Below are positions 44,372 to 55,071 of a DNA stretch of 64,000 nucleotides, piece by piece. The notes below the pieces were generated by a model, which saw nothing but the letters and a program-made list of their open reading frames with translations, made no database searches and was not told the origin of the DNA. The stretch lies in assembly GCA_020809705.1 (NCBI GenBank), contig CP085826.1:1-64000 (forward strand), written 5' to 3'. The stretch comes from Calonectria ilicicola (taxonomy: Eukaryota > Ascomycota > Sordariomycetes > Hypocreales > Nectriaceae). A program made the position numbers and the translations under genes. Each line of letters begins with the position of its first letter. Positions within the stretch are counted from its first letter, which is position 1.

Positions 44372-44881
44372 GCAGCTTATGTCGGATGTAGCTGCTGGGG
44401 ATTGTTTACACTCAGGTAACTCGGTTAGTGTAGTTTGTTGTTATTGCATGGATGTTATGTGATACTGCTCTCCATTTTCCACTGTCCAATCACGTTAATG
44501 TCCTGTTACAATATGATTTCTGGGCCACACCCAAGTCTCATTCCATTGTTTCGAATGCATCTTTATATGACTCACACGCTACCAGAGCGGCAATGATGAT
44601 ACCAGCTGTGCATCTAGCTAATTCCTTTGCAACACTGGAATCTTGGCATCAATTTTCAGTTCATGCAAATGCAATAGCAGCCAATGGAAACTGTCCACCA
44701 GCTAGCCCCTGAATCATACCAATTAAAATTCACCTGTTTGATACCTATTGCATGCTTCTTGCCTACACGTCGCTCCAATACATCGCTTACAATGACCCCT
44801 AGACGGAAGGGGAAAAAAAAGAAAAGAAAGGTCCCGTCGTGCAAGCATGTTTCAATTTTCATTCTATCTAGTTCCCGTCTC
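44372..44881. other. Convergent 3' region between questin-oxidase-like and FAH-family genes
   Basis: About 510 bp between two convergent genes, holding both 3' flanks. An A-rich run occurs at 44812-44830. No gene is called. Confidence 0.4.
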
Positions 44882-45808
44882 CTAGCCGATATAATGGACA
44901 AATTCTCCAACTTGCTCAATAGAGACTCGAATCGTCTCCCCGTTTTGCAAGAACCGACCGCGTCCAAGTCCGACACCAGCTCCAGTACCAGTCATGACAA
45001 TATCGCCAGGATTTAGTGTGAGCTGGTGGGAAAGAGTGGCTACCTGCTCCGTAACAGAGAAGATCATGTGCGCAGTAGACGTATTTTGCATAAGTTCATC
45101 CCCGACCCAAAGCCTCATCTTCAAATCCTGTGGATCCTTGACTTGATTGGTTGGCACAATCCATGGCCCGACGGGACACGAGTTGTCGAAACACTTTTGT
45201 GCGAACCAGTCGTAACGGAAAGGCTCACCATCGCCGACTTTGTCCCGACGAATAAATTCCCGATAAGACATGTCATTCCCGACCATATAGCCGGCTATGT
45301 AATCCAAAGCCTTCTCCTCCGGCACATTCTTAGCTGTTTTTCCAATGACAACGGCAAGTTCAATCTCCCAATCCGCCATGATGATATGGGAATCCAGATG
45401 CGTGTAAGAGTTTGGGCCACAAACCCCCGTTGAGTTTTTAAGGAAGAAGAATGGCTTTTCTCCGCGCTCTTTGAGGGTCGGCGCAGGCTTCAATTTCAAA
45501 TTCGCGTCCATTTCACCACCATGGTCGTTGTACGCGCCCCCAGCGCAAAACACCATTCCGGGCATTGGGTTAGGGGTAAGAAGCTTGATCTCATCCAGGG
45601 ATCGACGAGTAATCCTCGGTGAAGTAACGTCTTGAGCGAACTGCTCTAGTTTAGGGCGAATGATATCCCAATTTTTGAGTGCATCTAAAACACTCAAGAT
45701 GTCACCATTACCTGTGACATCACAAAGATCATAGACATATCTGTCAACATGGACAGCACCACGGGGCCCTGCTGGAGTTTCGTAGCTGAGCAGCTGGTAG
45801 GCCATCAT
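44882..45808 (-). CDS. Fumarylacetoacetate hydrolase-family protein
   Basis: Single exon, 308 residues from the ATG at 45808 (MMAYQLLSY). A second ATG follows directly, and the open frame reaches 45814 only from TTG. The FAH core is clear: metal-binding Glu148 and Glu150 in DWEIELAVVIGK, the GYMVGNDMS stretch with a further acidic residue, the KCFDNSCPVGPWIVP loop, and the C-terminal GDIVMTGTGAGVGLGR motif. The family cleaves C-C bonds of 1,3-diketones or decarboxylates 2-oxo acids from aromatic ring cleavage (fumarylpyruvate, acylpyruvate, homoprotocatechuate routes). In this block it would be the last step, splitting a ring-opened product. It is convergent with the questin-oxidase-like gene. 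Cytosolic, no presequence seen. Frame intact. Confidence 0.88.
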   Translation of the reverse strand: MMAYQLLSYETPAGPRGAVHVDRYVYDLCDVTGNGDILSVLDALKNWDIIRPKLEQFAQDVTSPRITRRSLDEIKLLTPNPMPGMVFCAGGAYNDHGGEMDANLKLKPAPTLKERGEKPFFFLKNSTGVCGPNSYTHLDSHIIMADWEIELAVVIGKTAKNVPEEKALDYIAGYMVGNDMSYREFIRRDKVGDGEPFRYDWFAQKCFDNSCPVGPWIVPTNQVKDPQDLKMRLWVGDELMQNTSTAHMIFSVTEQVATLSHQLTLNPGDIVMTGTGAGVGLGRGRFLQNGETIRVSIEQVGEFVHYIG

Positions 45809-46834
45809 GAACAAGAAATGAGGTTCGAATCTTCGAGAATATGAACCGGATTAAATGATGTCTCAGCATAAGACGGGAAGACTTTTCTCTACCTTTATAT
45901 ATTTTTCAAGCACTCGGCAGTATTTCGGAGTCGGCGTGATGTTAAATCACCGATGCCGATAGGCTGAGGCATCTGTTTGGTGATGAGCCCCCCAGCAATG
46001 TCAGCCACGACCGTACTCTCCAATGCAACAAAGCTGGTGGACTAAAATATTCCCTAATCTGTATGTGAGGTTCTTCAGATTCATGTAGACGCTTCCGACC
46101 CTTAGTTCGTGCTTCGTTCATAAATCACGCTGCATGGACAATGCCGAACAATTGGTTTTTCCAGTCTTTTCTCAGTAGACAACCCTTCCTTCAAGACTAA
46201 GTGCCAGATAACTTTTGCCATAAACAACAGCACAGAGGATTCCCAACCCCACTCAGTCCTCAATGGTGTGGATCGGCCGGATGGTGGGTCCGGGCTATCT
46301 AAGATAGCCCGGTGAGACTTAGCTCCACTTGCCAACCGCAGATTGCAGCACCTCTCGCTATCATATGCCCGCAGGCCGTCATATTCGATACCAATGCAAC
46401 AAGATTTCCAAGCAGGTATTTCACAACAAGAGCCGCTTTGATATATTTCATTAAATAGGATGGCTCCTTTCAATTTCTTCAGCGTTATTGATGTGCAGTC
46501 TTGATGAAGGGTCATATAGAGATCAAATAGGCCTACCAACATCCATAGATATATGCTCCCCATGCACCGAGGTACCCTTGAGAATAGCTCATAAATCACA
46601 AATATATACCAAGCATCCAAAATCATAGATACAGAAACGGAATTGACAATTTTGACAATGCCGCCAGCATTTATAGAGCGATCAGAAGCTATTTATGTTT
46701 CACTAGTCCTAGCACTTGGAATTTTCAAACGTTGGCCTCTTACCATCACACGTGCCTGATGAATGGTAGGCCGGCCGCAATCTACTGATAATTAAAGTAA
46801 CGTATAGTCACCAAAAAGGAAAATTAACCCCTAT
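45809..46834. other. 1-kb spacer between FAH-family gene and TF 3' end
   Basis: Holds the FAH gene's promoter side and the regulator's 3' flank. A 174-codon open frame (46626-46102, minus) starts with ATG but shows no family, is Cys/Trp-rich in a way untypical of the neighbours, and is not called as a gene. Confidence 0.4.
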
Positions 46835-49293
46835 TTAACTCAGAGGGAAAATGTTCTGGTCGTTTCCAAACCAGTCCAATGTTGACAGGAGCTCGTCGGG
46901 TTCCCAGCTCATGGAGGCAAAGTCCACTGGACCATCCGTATTTTCGCTTAGCACAAAGTTGTCAGTTGCCGTCACTGGTTTGTGAATTTGTTCGGTTATG
47001 GTTTCAGTATCATGCCTCATAGGAGAGAATACAGATCGCATTAGCCGAAAGATTACTGGTAGGTCGAGTTTAATCCAGGCCCGGCCTCGCAGGTCTTCCA
47101 GAGAGCCTAAGATAACACAACGTGGTCAACAAAAATAGTTACTGTTACTATGGAAAGTGACTTACGGAGGAGAATCCCAGCAATCCCCCAATAGTGTGAG
47201 GACTTTTTCAGGCTTACCATCAAAACATCTAAATCGTCCAGCAATGCAAGTCTCTCTGTGGGATTTACACCGGCCTTGCTCATCATCTGCAGGAGGAGAA
47301 GCGAACCGGCAGTCCATAATATTGGGAGAACAATCGGATCGGCCTTTTCATGGCATTCTGAATTCCATTGACGACACACAGCTACAATTTGGTGTGAATA
47401 GAAAAGGCAGATTTCCCAGCCTTTCTCCATAGTCGGATCATCGCATGATAGTTCCGAGGGCCAGGGCAAGTGGACGGCCAAGGGCGGAGCGCTAACCATA
47501 GCTCCAGTGCTACGAATCTTGAGCTACAGATCCTCAATATGGCCTGAGAACTTACATGCAAAGAATAATTAACAATTCAAGTCTTTGGCGGTGGCATTCG
47601 ACTGTCACATCCTCTTCCTGGCGACTGAGGACGAAAAAGCATGCAGGGAGGACAACAAAGATCGAATCCCACTTTTTTCGCAGACTTTTTAGGCGAGATT
47701 GAATTTTGCACCGAGGATTATCGTGAGACAGGCGTCTCAAATGACTAGCTTCGCGTGCGAGCGAGTGCGCAAATATGAGCGCAGCCTGCACTTTCGCACC
47801 GGGCGAGCTGTTATCTTGCAGCACGCACCAGCTCCACTCGACATCTTCATTGAGCGATCTAGTGTCGCACAATGTTGGAGATCCTGTGGCAGACGTTTCT
47901 GGTAGTAATGTAATAGGTACCCATGTAGCGAGACTCATTTCATCGATTCCCGAGGGAATGAAGGAGATGGTGCTGGAGAAGCAATCAAGCGCGTATACAG
48001 CCCACCACAAACAGCGCCTCTCCTCTTTGTCGAGTGTGGAAATAGAACCAGACCCGCCAGAGGCACAGTCTTCATTGGGATTGTCGATTTGATGTAATCG
48101 GAGGAGGTACGCCATTCGGATGGATCGAGAGCATTGTTCCCAAGCTTGGCGCAACGGCGCAGTCGTATAGTGGTAGAATGATAACAAATAAGTGGCTTTT
48201 ATTTCGTTGATGGAAATGGATTCTTTGCTCTTGGTTATATATTCCAATTCCGCACTCGCCCGGTGGCTAAAGAAATCTCCCAAGCCTGCCGGGTTCTCGT
48301 TGCAAATACGAGACACCTCAGAAGGTAGAGAGAATCGGCACGAAAGGGCAAACATGGCATTCAGGAGAAACCTTGGGACGTGGCCTATGTCGTATTCCCG
48401 GTAGAATCTTTCTTTGGAGAAGATAGGGATGGGTAGTGAAACGTAGCTAAAGTACAAAACGAGCCTGCGAATTACGGATGTCAGATTATAGCACGAACAC
48501 GAAGTAGCTACTTACAAGTGACGCTCTAGGTCCGATGGGAGTGATGCATCGTGGGCGCACATTTCTGCAATGTCGACAAAAAGATGGCAAGGATCTGCGT
48601 TGGAGTTCAATTCTCCTTCTCTCAGACCATGTTTGATATAACACCTCCAATTGATCGCATCCGTAATGAGTTGTAGCTCGGTCAACGATACTACCTCGCC
48701 AGGTGATGACACCACTGGCCCCGACTCTGTCTGTAAAGAAGCTGGATCTTCCACGGGACTCCCATCGGACTGAGAATACGCGATATTTTGGGTTCCATGT
48801 AGAGATTCTTGCGGTGTAACTTCCTGTTCCAAGTGCTTATTATCCATTATTTCTTCCAGTCTGCCTGTCCGTAGAGTAGTCTGTCAGCCGCTTTTAACTC
48901 TCAATGCTTGACAGGGATCGTACTCAGTCGGCGCTGGACATTCAATCTGTGTGTCTGTTTGGATCCTTTGCGAGGGCCTGGCTTTTTATAGCTCAGCGAG
49001 TATGCACATGTCCAATTGTGGTCAAGGCACACGCGGCAGGATGGCTTCACCATATCGCCTAACGGTGTTAATGTTAGCATTTCTTATTCGGATTAGCCGG
49101 ATTTAGCAAGACTATGCACATTTCGATTTCCGCCTGTTTATGAATGCACAATTAACGATCTTTTTCCAGGAACTCGGCTGCGGGCTGAACTGGAAAAGTG
49201 AAAAGGGTGAATAGGGACCTACTTCCTACACGAATCACATGCTCCAGACTTGGCCTTCTCCCGTATGGCCTGGTCGGATGTTGATTCGGTCAT
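46835..49293 (-). CDS. Zn2Cys6 fungal transcription factor, seven exons including a 14-nt microexon
   Basis: Exons 49293-49223, 49133-49120, 49058-48924, 48864-48516, 48464-47556, 47509-47166 and 47106-46835 give 697 residues with consistent phases. The zinc cluster is Cys19, 22, 29, 36, 39 and 46: ACDSCRKRKSKC, then PSCRVCLDHNWTC. The 14-nt exon supplies part of the basic KRKSKC segment and its third-cysteine codon starts there. A basic linker (YKKPGPRKGSK) and a short Leu-rich helix (RRLSRLEEIM) follow. The middle region, with LVLYFSYVSLPIPIFSK and later RRCLWWAVYALDCFSS, is the fungal-specific transcription factor domain (PF04082 type). It is nuclear and probably binds CGG-containing sites. 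Position beside the decarboxylase, monooxygenase, questin-oxidase-like and FAH genes makes it their likely pathway regulator. No lesions. Confidence 0.85.
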
Positions 49294-50006
49294 GATGATT
49301 AGGGGTTGGTTTTGAAAATGCAAAATGGCAGTTTCCTGGAGTTGAAATAGGATAAAGCGGAATCGCCGGGAGCCTTTCGTAAGAGGGGGCCAGGGGGGTA
49401 CCCATCGGTGTGGAGAAGCTGGGGAATTGATGGCGTGGCAGTTGATTTCCTGTGGAGTAAGTAACGAGGTGCCGCGGGGATTAAATAGTTAGCTACAAAG
49501 ATTTTTTGCTGCACCTTCAATAGAATAAACCGGCGTTTCACCGTAAAGATTAATAACTTAGATATAACAGTATCAATTCTCAACTTGGATAAATCAATCC
49601 AAATTTTAAGGTCCATATCAGTAGCGTAACTAAATTGAATACGGTAGAAGACTAATGGTTATCACAGTGTGGGGCAATTTCATTATTTGATGTTATATTA
49701 ACTAGTCAGAGTTCTGTATAGGTAAAAAAAAAATGTAAAAGACCAATAGAGCATTATAACTACTTCTTTACTAGCTGTATTATATATATTATTTTACTTT
49801 TAGCTCATCCTAGTAATAGAGCTCAGAGTAAGATGATTCATTTCCATTAGTTACTCAGATGGTTCTATAGGGTAGGTTGTACTGGGTGAGTGAGACCTAG
49901 GCATAAGGTCAAGGATTCTGTCTTCTCAGAACGTCTTAGGATGCCTAGGGCCATACCATCTGCATCAATATCTTTCGGCTAAGAGAGAATGTGTCACCAA
50001 TTCAAT
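49294..50006. other. Intergenic between regulator and alpha/beta hydrolase
   Basis: Regulator 5' flank plus AT-rich DNA (TATATATATTATTTTAC near 49783). No gene was seen. Confidence 0.4.
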
Positions 50007-50963
50007 TTACATGACTTTAGATAGTATCTCTTCTAACTCTTGCGTTACTAGTTCTGGGCTGTCCTTTTGTATAAAATGGCCCGACCCTGGTGCGACAAAT
50101 GGCCCTTCGGCTCGTTCCTTTTCCGTGATTTTAACGAGGCCTTGGTGGTACTTGTACTAGAATGGGCTGATGTACTCCTTGTTGACACTCCTCGATCTGC
50201 CTATCAGCTGGAAGGCTTCCTCTGCAAAAATCTCAGGATCGTGCCCTATGACGGTTACAAAAGGTCCTCTACCATCGGGCCCTTTCAGCATAGGCGAGTC
50301 GTTGTTAGGCAGTAGAAGTGCGAGATTTCTCCAACTGAGCCCTTCTTTACTCCCGGCATCAGGATGGAAATATTGCCTCGCACCTTCCCGAGCCTGACGT
50401 AGGTCATCCGCCGTTATGTCATCCGGCACGTTCTGCAAATCAAAGCCCTTCTCATCTGGGTCAGGGAATATGGAGACAATGTCCGAGTTAGTTAGAAAAT
50501 GGTCGAGAAACAACAACCCCGCGACGGTCCCCGGAAACATTTGCGCATAAAGGCGAGCGATGGCACAACCAATAGACTTCGAAATGAGAATAATCGGCAA
50601 ACTATTTAAGTTTGTTATTCCCATCTTTTCTCGAGCGATCTGACAAATAACTTGTCGTAGGTCCTCTGCAGCAGCGAGGCAGTCATGGCCATGATTAGGA
50701 TCAGGAGCTATCTCATCCTGTAGGTCTCGGTCTTCGGTCTGCCCTTGGCCGAATCGATCATAAGTCAACATGGCGGGCATATTATCCTCTCCGCGGACCT
50801 CTTTGAGCTTGGAAATCAGGCGTGCCCAGCCTGCTTGCGGTAGTACCATGCCATTAATGTAGACAATGAGATGCGGCTTGACAGGCGAGGTATGGGGATA
50901 GAATCTGTAGCTCAATCGCTTTGTAGGCTTCGTTTCGAGAATTATGAACTGAGAGCCGGGCAT
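50007..50963 (-). pseudogene. Alpha/beta hydrolase gene with a late nonsense codon
   Basis: ATG 50963 opens a frame of 268 codons (MPGSQFIILETKPTKR) ending at TAG 50157-50159. The same frame continues without another stop for 49 codons to TAA 50007-50009. The core reads HLIVYINGMVLPQAGW (strand and oxyanion region), YDRFGQGQTE, and ILISKSIGCAIARLYA with nucleophile Ser130 (elbow S-K-S-I-G, not the usual G-x-S-x-G). Beyond the stop it reads KYHQGLVKITEKERAEGPF and then PGSGHFIQKDSPEL, which carries the catalytic His. The stop therefore removes the His and the last helix. A TGG codon in this place would restore sense. Most likely an inactivated esterase/hydrolase; a sequencing error is the alternative. 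Substrate unknown. No signal peptide. Confidence 0.8.
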
Positions 50964-51790
50964 TTTTGAAATCGAACTCTCGGCACAGAAATATTATGTT
51001 GTACGATATATTACCTAGGATCTTTGGGAAAGACAATAAATATCGAGAGGAGATATAACGAGGTTGACGTCAGGATGAGAACTGTCTGAATGCGGCGGGG
51101 TGCAAATGTCAAAGTTTGAATTTGCCACGAATTCCTCGAGTCAAAATGACAGCTTTTTGGTCGTAGAACGCTGAAAAAGGTTACGCTCTGTTGAGGTTAG
51201 GAATGCCGTGCAAAGTTTAGTTATCATGAAATTTTATAGTTCAACTTAGCCATCCACATGGTTGGAAGTCGAATCCGTCTCATTAATATTTAATTTTGAA
51301 TGCAAGGCAGCATTCTTTCTTACCTTCGCTCGCTCTTGTGAGTTATTCTTTTGCCACGAATATCAGAAGAGTAATGGCTGAATAGAGGAAGGTCATTGTA
51401 ATTAATTAGCCATCGCCGGAATTATTTCGTGAAATCAGTGTGCACTTAAGCTAACATGCTTTGCATAAATATTCTGTCTCCCTTAATTAAATATGAACGC
51501 TCCTAGTGTACTTAATGAACTAAATCAAGGTGGTCTGGAAATTACCCATTTCTTTTGGGCTACAATTTTAAGCAGATCGGATTTCACCTCATGTGATAAG
51601 CATACAGTGAGGTATGCATTAATTGTTACTTTCAATTACTGCATCTGATTCTAGACCAAGACTTATAAACTCCAATATTTCTCTTTCGATATAATACTAA
51701 ATCATTTATCCAAATCTATGAAGTAATTCAAGATAGTATATTGAGCGTTATAATTAATGACTAACTCGGTGCCGGATAAGGGTCAGATTA
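50964..51790. other. Intergenic, AT-rich
   Basis: About 830 bp covering the hydrolase 5' flank and the 3' flank of the second regulator. No gene was seen. Confidence 0.4.
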
Positions 51791-53908
51791 CTAACCGCCC
51801 GGGAGACTATCGAACCACACCCAAAAAGGTTCTATCACTTCGTTTGCAACACTTGGTGACCAAGAGTCGAATTGAAAAGATGTTTCGGCATCTTCAATCA
51901 CAGAAACTTCATCCCCGGTGTTTGCCGATGATCTGGCGTCAATACTACCGTAGTTGGCGGCAGATGTCATGGATACCTGCACTTCCTTTCGTAGTTCTTC
52001 TAGAACAGCGGAGTATCTCAAGCTGGGTGCATTTCCCTCGCTTGCTTTCTGTAAACTGGATTGGGCAGTCTCAGCCAAGTGAAATAGCTCCATATCAGGC
52101 TCAGATAGCGCACTATTTCGCTGCAGTGTACGTAATATGTACAAATAAATTATGGAGATAGCATTGAATGTGATGTTCTGAGTAACCCAGTATACATCAA
52201 TTCTCTGGTCTTCATTTAAGAATTGAGTAATTTGCTGCGCCAATTCCCTACATGCGTCGAGGCAAACCCTCACACACTCCTCAAAGCCATGTGAATGCGC
52301 ATCATCGGAAAAGTGATGAACTAAAAATGGCCGATTGATCAGAACTACCGCATGAAGATAAAATGTTCTTAGAACAACAGCTTGACGTTGAAACTTTGGA
52401 ATGAGACTTGATGGATGCACCCCACCGGATAGCATTAATGGCAAGTTGTTTTTCCACTCATCCAAGTCTCGTTGGTTCCTGTATATCGATTGAAGCAAGG
52501 ACTTGCTGCATATATCATAGTGCTCTTGGATTCCTCTTGCAACGATTTGAGAAAGTCGAGCTTGAGATACCGTAGCAGCAAGCACACAATCTCCTTTGGC
52601 GTCCCGAGCACCATCCTCCCAAAGATCCTCATCGTTTATGGCAAGGGGTAGCTCTGGTACAGTTTGAGTATTTGACATAAGGATCGGACGACCCAAAGTC
52701 ACACCAATATACTTATCTGTAGCGTAGACAGACCAAAAGGCACGCCTACGCAATTGCTGATGGAGCATTGTCTCTCTAGCCATTTTGACATTTCTGTGCA
52801 AGCCCAGAGTCCATGTCAATTGAACAACAGTACCAAATATATACCAGGCTTGATTAGGCCGCGAGGAACTGAGTAAATGATGTACCTGCACCAATCTAGC
52901 TTGCACGGATTCCAAAGTTGGTCTGCCTTGTTCCTCCTGTAGGCTTTTTAGTCCTAACTGGAAGATTTTCTCACTAGAAAATGGAACTTTCTGTGCGGCA
53001 TGGACTTTCTTCATTTCTTTCGAATTCAAATAAAGCATCCCATGGGACAGAACGAAGTAGGAAATGGCACGTTGTGCAGCCGTAAGCATACACACTTGAC
53101 CAGACCACAAATTTTGCAACCATGATCGGACTGTTGGGTCATGAAGGAAATGGTATGTCACAGCTGCGCGATCAAAATATGTATCCAGCAATTGAGCGAC
53201 GATCTCCCAAGGAAAAGATTCAATAGATAATGTTGGTTGATTTAGTGCCGGGGCAGGTGGGTGAGCATCGCCATAGGAGAAAACGCTGGAGGCAGTTGAA
53301 GTGTCACTGACGGACTGTGTAGCCAAAGTATGCTTGATACTTCCAAGCCGCGCTCGAGCCCGGTGTAACCAAGAGTAAGGAGAGCATGGCTCAAGAGAAT
53401 TTCCCACTGGATCGTTACCACTTAAGCCGTCATCATGCAGTCCCTCGGGAATCGTCTCAGAATCACCCTCGCAAGATGAATAACGGAGCGCTCCCACCGA
53501 ATGAGAATTTTGAGGAGATATTGGGAGGTAAGATGACATATCTCTAGTACGAGGCCGATCCGTCCGTAAGGCGTTCGAGAAAACACCCTGACTAGATGAG
53601 TGCGTGCTAGATGGGCGCCTACATTGACTAGCAGCAGAGACCTAAAAACTGTCAGTCAATTCTTGATGCTAACGCCCTTTCAATCGTCAAGCCGACAAAA
53701 CCAAAAAGCAGCAAAAAAGAGTGAACACATATCGAGAGCATACCATATGGCTGGCATCAGGTTCATCGCTCCGCACATCTGGAGGGTGAAAGGTACAGTC
53801 CCTGCGTAGGCGCTGACATAGCATACATGGCCAAGTCCCCGAACATCGTTTCTTGTGTCTCCGGCAGTGAGTGCATGCCTGTTTCTGCTTCTGCTTCCGG
53901 CTCTGCAT
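51791..53908 (-). CDS. Zn2Cys6 fungal transcription factor, two exons
   Basis: Exons 53908-53744 and 53641-51791 (GT-AG intron of 102 bp, phase 0) give 671 residues. The cluster is Cys12, 15, 22, 28, 31 and 38: ACTHCRRHKKRC, GTWPCMLCQRLRRDC, a canonical C-x2-C-x6-C-x5-C-x2-C-x6-C. A preceding basic QSRKQKQKQ may aid nuclear import. The middle region holds the fungal-specific transcription factor domain: LDTYFDRAAVTYHFLHDPT, then LTWTLGLHRN and RRRAFWSVYATDKYIGVTLGRP, typical of PF04082. The reading frame is open upstream of 53908 but without an ATG in frame. The next gene on the right, the phytanoyl-CoA-dioxygenase-like enzyme, is divergent from it and may be a target, as may other genes of the window. 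Confidence 0.88.
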
Positions 53909-55071
53909 TTTGCATTCCAGTACAATGCAATGGGCAGGACAAGGTGGTGGTAAAGGGGTGACGTCTAGGTCAGATACATGAACTAGCTTGGGAAGAAAAT
54001 AGGTTAAAGGAATAAACAAGCAGGTCTCATGATGACAACCCGTGGAGAATCCGCTTGCAATTCCAACACAGGTGATTGGGCCGATGCGCGGCCCGAGATT
54101 AGAATGCTGGGGCTGGGGCGGGGCATGGCGGGGAAGTGCGGGGGATGAGAAGTACAAGTGGGATTGTCCATCTGCGCGATTCAGGACAAACGCAGGAAGA
54201 TTCCGGTGTCATTTTGTCAGTTACATGCCCTTGTCTGACAAGAAGTCAGTAAGTGTTAAGAGTCCATCTTCCGTTACAATGAATAATGACACTGTGACAG
54301 TACATGGCTCGCTTCCATCTATTTCTCACGTTCCGAGACACTCGATTGCACGAATTTAGGTCTTAAAAAAGCTTTTAAATGAATTGTGATAGTGATATTC
54401 TACATCAACGCCGACCTCTATGGTGTATTGAGCGCATGTCTGGGACTTGGCCATCCAAAAGGTTTTATGTGAGAGCGATCGAAAATAATGACACAACCAA
54501 CCGACTGCTTCAAAACGCTACTGTAAGGAGGATATATCATTTCATTTCCACGTGACAAAAAATGTTTAGCTGTCGAGTAAAGCCGCCATGGAGCGAGAGC
54601 GGCAGCAGCAGAAGGAAAACTAACTGTAGGGTTGGTGGCAAACCGTGGTATAATCGTGCCAATGTTCCAACAAACTACACAGAGGCAGCCAGGCCGAAGG
54701 TTACATGATCCAAAAAAAAGCCCAAATAATTTAAAATGGTTGGAAACAATTGCAAGACTTGGAGACCTTCTTGTCTACCGTGGAAGGGTCGGGGTCGGAA
54801 ACAAGCGGGGTCTGGGTCGGGGTCGGGATCGGGATCGGGGTCGGAGTGGGTGGGTGACATCAAACACAGCCCGCATCCTCCTCCTCTGCCAATAACAATA
54901 ATTACTAGATACTTGTTGTGGTACAAATAATTTGAACTTGACGGTACGTACATAGCTTTCTTAGATATATTAACGGGACATGCGACATAATCAGGGCCAT
55001 CTTTCTCATCCAACATTTGTGCTAACATCCAATACTCACAATATTTTTCACTCAACTTTACGCTTCAAAAT
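53909..55071. promoter_or_regulatory. Divergent intergenic region between TF and dioxygenase, with GGGTCG/GGATCG repeat
   Basis: 1.16 kb separates the two divergent starts. A G-rich repeat at 54787-54855 is built of GGGTCGG and GGATCGG units with at least five runs of three or more G and short loops, which could form a G-quadruplex on the + strand. It ends about 215 bp before the dioxygenase ATG. The rest shows no gene. Confidence 0.5.

Noticed and set aside
46102..46626. 174-codon minus-strand open frame with ATG
   Set aside because: No recognisable family, no neighbouring exon, and composition unlike the genes around it. It may be chance.
53909..54157. N-terminal extension of the 671-aa regulator
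   Set aside because: The frame is open upstream but starts at TTG and is Pro/His-rich; the ATG at 53908 lies just before the basic segment and zinc cluster, the usual arrangement.
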